From an uncultured Ruminococcus sp. (GTDB lineage: Bacteria; Bacillota; Clostridia; Oscillospirales; CAG-272): a stretch of 13,804 nt of DNA. Shown in pieces: positions 13,493-13,804 of this stretch. Location: contig CADAXH010000019.1 of NCBI GenBank assembly GCA_902791785.1, positions 1 through 13,804 on the forward strand, written 5' to 3'. The translations under genes were made by a program, and so were the position numbers. Position 1 is the stretch's first letter; each line of letters begins with the position of its first letter. The notes under the pieces are model-generated. The model was not told where the DNA came from, did no database searches, and saw only the letters and a list, made by a program, of their open reading frames with translations.

Positions 13493-13804
13493 TTAAAGCA
13501 ATACAATTCCCGCTTCGGAAAACACTTTTTTCGTCTCCTCGTCCCAGATTGAAGACTGAACTTCACCTATGTGCGCCTTTCTCAGAAGCAGCATGCACAG
13601 TCTTGACTGGCCGATTCCTCCGCCTATTGTGAGAGGCAGCTCATTATTAAGAAGAGCTTTATGGAAAGGATATTTCCTTCTGTCGTTTGCACCGGCTTCA
13701 TTCAGCTGGTAGTCAAGCGATTCGGCATCTACCCTGATTCCCATTGAAGAAACCTCAAAAGCCATGTCCAGGATATCGTTGTAAAACAGAATATCTCCGT
13801 TGAG
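13493..13804 (-). CDS. asnA: Aspartate-ammonia ligase, C-terminal part (5' end cut by window)
   Basis: The last 104 codons of the gene, ending in TAA at 13495-13493; the frame is open to the window edge. AsnA makes asparagine from aspartate, ammonia and ATP and has a class II aminoacyl-tRNA synthetase-like fold. The C-terminal signature is unmistakable: 'LNGDILFYNDILDMAFEVSS' then 'MGIRVDAESLDYQL', and 'TIGGGIGQSRLCMLLLRKAH' then 'IGEVQSSIW', which align well with E. coli AsnA. It is convergent with the sigma operon. Confidence 0.96.
   Translation of the reverse strand, partial: LNGDILFYNDILDMAFEVSSMGIRVDAESLDYQLNEAGANDRRKYPFHKALLNNELPLTIGGGIGQSRLCMLLLRKAHIGEVQSSIWDEETKKVFSEAGIVLL

Noticed and set aside
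1..13804. CRISPR array, insertion sequence or prophage genes
   Set aside because: No evenly spaced direct repeats, transposase-like frames or phage structural genes were seen on either strand.

Overview
The window looks like chromosomal DNA from a low-to-mid GC, Gram-positive member of the Clostridia, probably a gut-type uncultured species. The reasons are the strong AGGAGG-type ribosome binding sites, consensus vegetative promoters, A-rich codon use with frequent AGA/AGG arginine codons, and Firmicutes marker genes (IreB family, SepF, DivIVA, a clostridial-type lipoprotein foldase). The species cannot be named from this sequence alone.

Left part (1-3383), all on the minus strand. At the edge is a RelE/HigB-type toxin gene cut by the window start, with a textbook promoter whose spacer is filled by a perfect palindrome. 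It lies directly behind a tRNA-Ser(GGA) gene that has its own promoter and terminator. Next, read right to left in the direction of transcription, come an IreB-family regulator (86 aa), a sugar phosphate isomerase/epimerase-like TIM-barrel protein and a trigger-factor-like lipoprotein with what appear to be two tandem FKBP-like domains. A terminator hairpin follows the lipoprotein.

Middle part (3384-12062), plus strand. A divergent promoter pair separates ireB from a long, tightly packed operon: an unknown acidic protein, queA and miaA (both tRNA modification), a membrane-anchored HlyD-like protein, and a yggS-type PLP protein. A short gap with a new promoter is followed by the division and envelope genes sepF, divIVA, lspA, then an RluA/RluD-type pseudouridine synthase and a Cof-type HAD phosphatase. 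This is a clostridial variant of the ylm/divIVA division cluster. It lacks ylmG and ylmH between sepF and divIVA, and has an HlyD-like protein in front of yggS.

Right part (12063-13804). An ECF sigma factor gene overlaps a gene for a single-pass membrane protein that looks like its cognate regulator but lacks a recognisable zinc-finger anti-sigma domain. A strong symmetric terminator serves both this pair and the convergent asnA gene (aspartate-ammonia ligase), which is cut by the window end.

Most of the window is ordinary core genome. The points most worth a second look are the 16-base homopolymer inside the toxin gene, the toxin's operator-promoter next to a tRNA, the duplicated domain in the foldase lipoprotein, the unknown acidic gene in front of queA, and the ECF sigma/membrane-protein pair. 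No clear new multi-gene system is visible.
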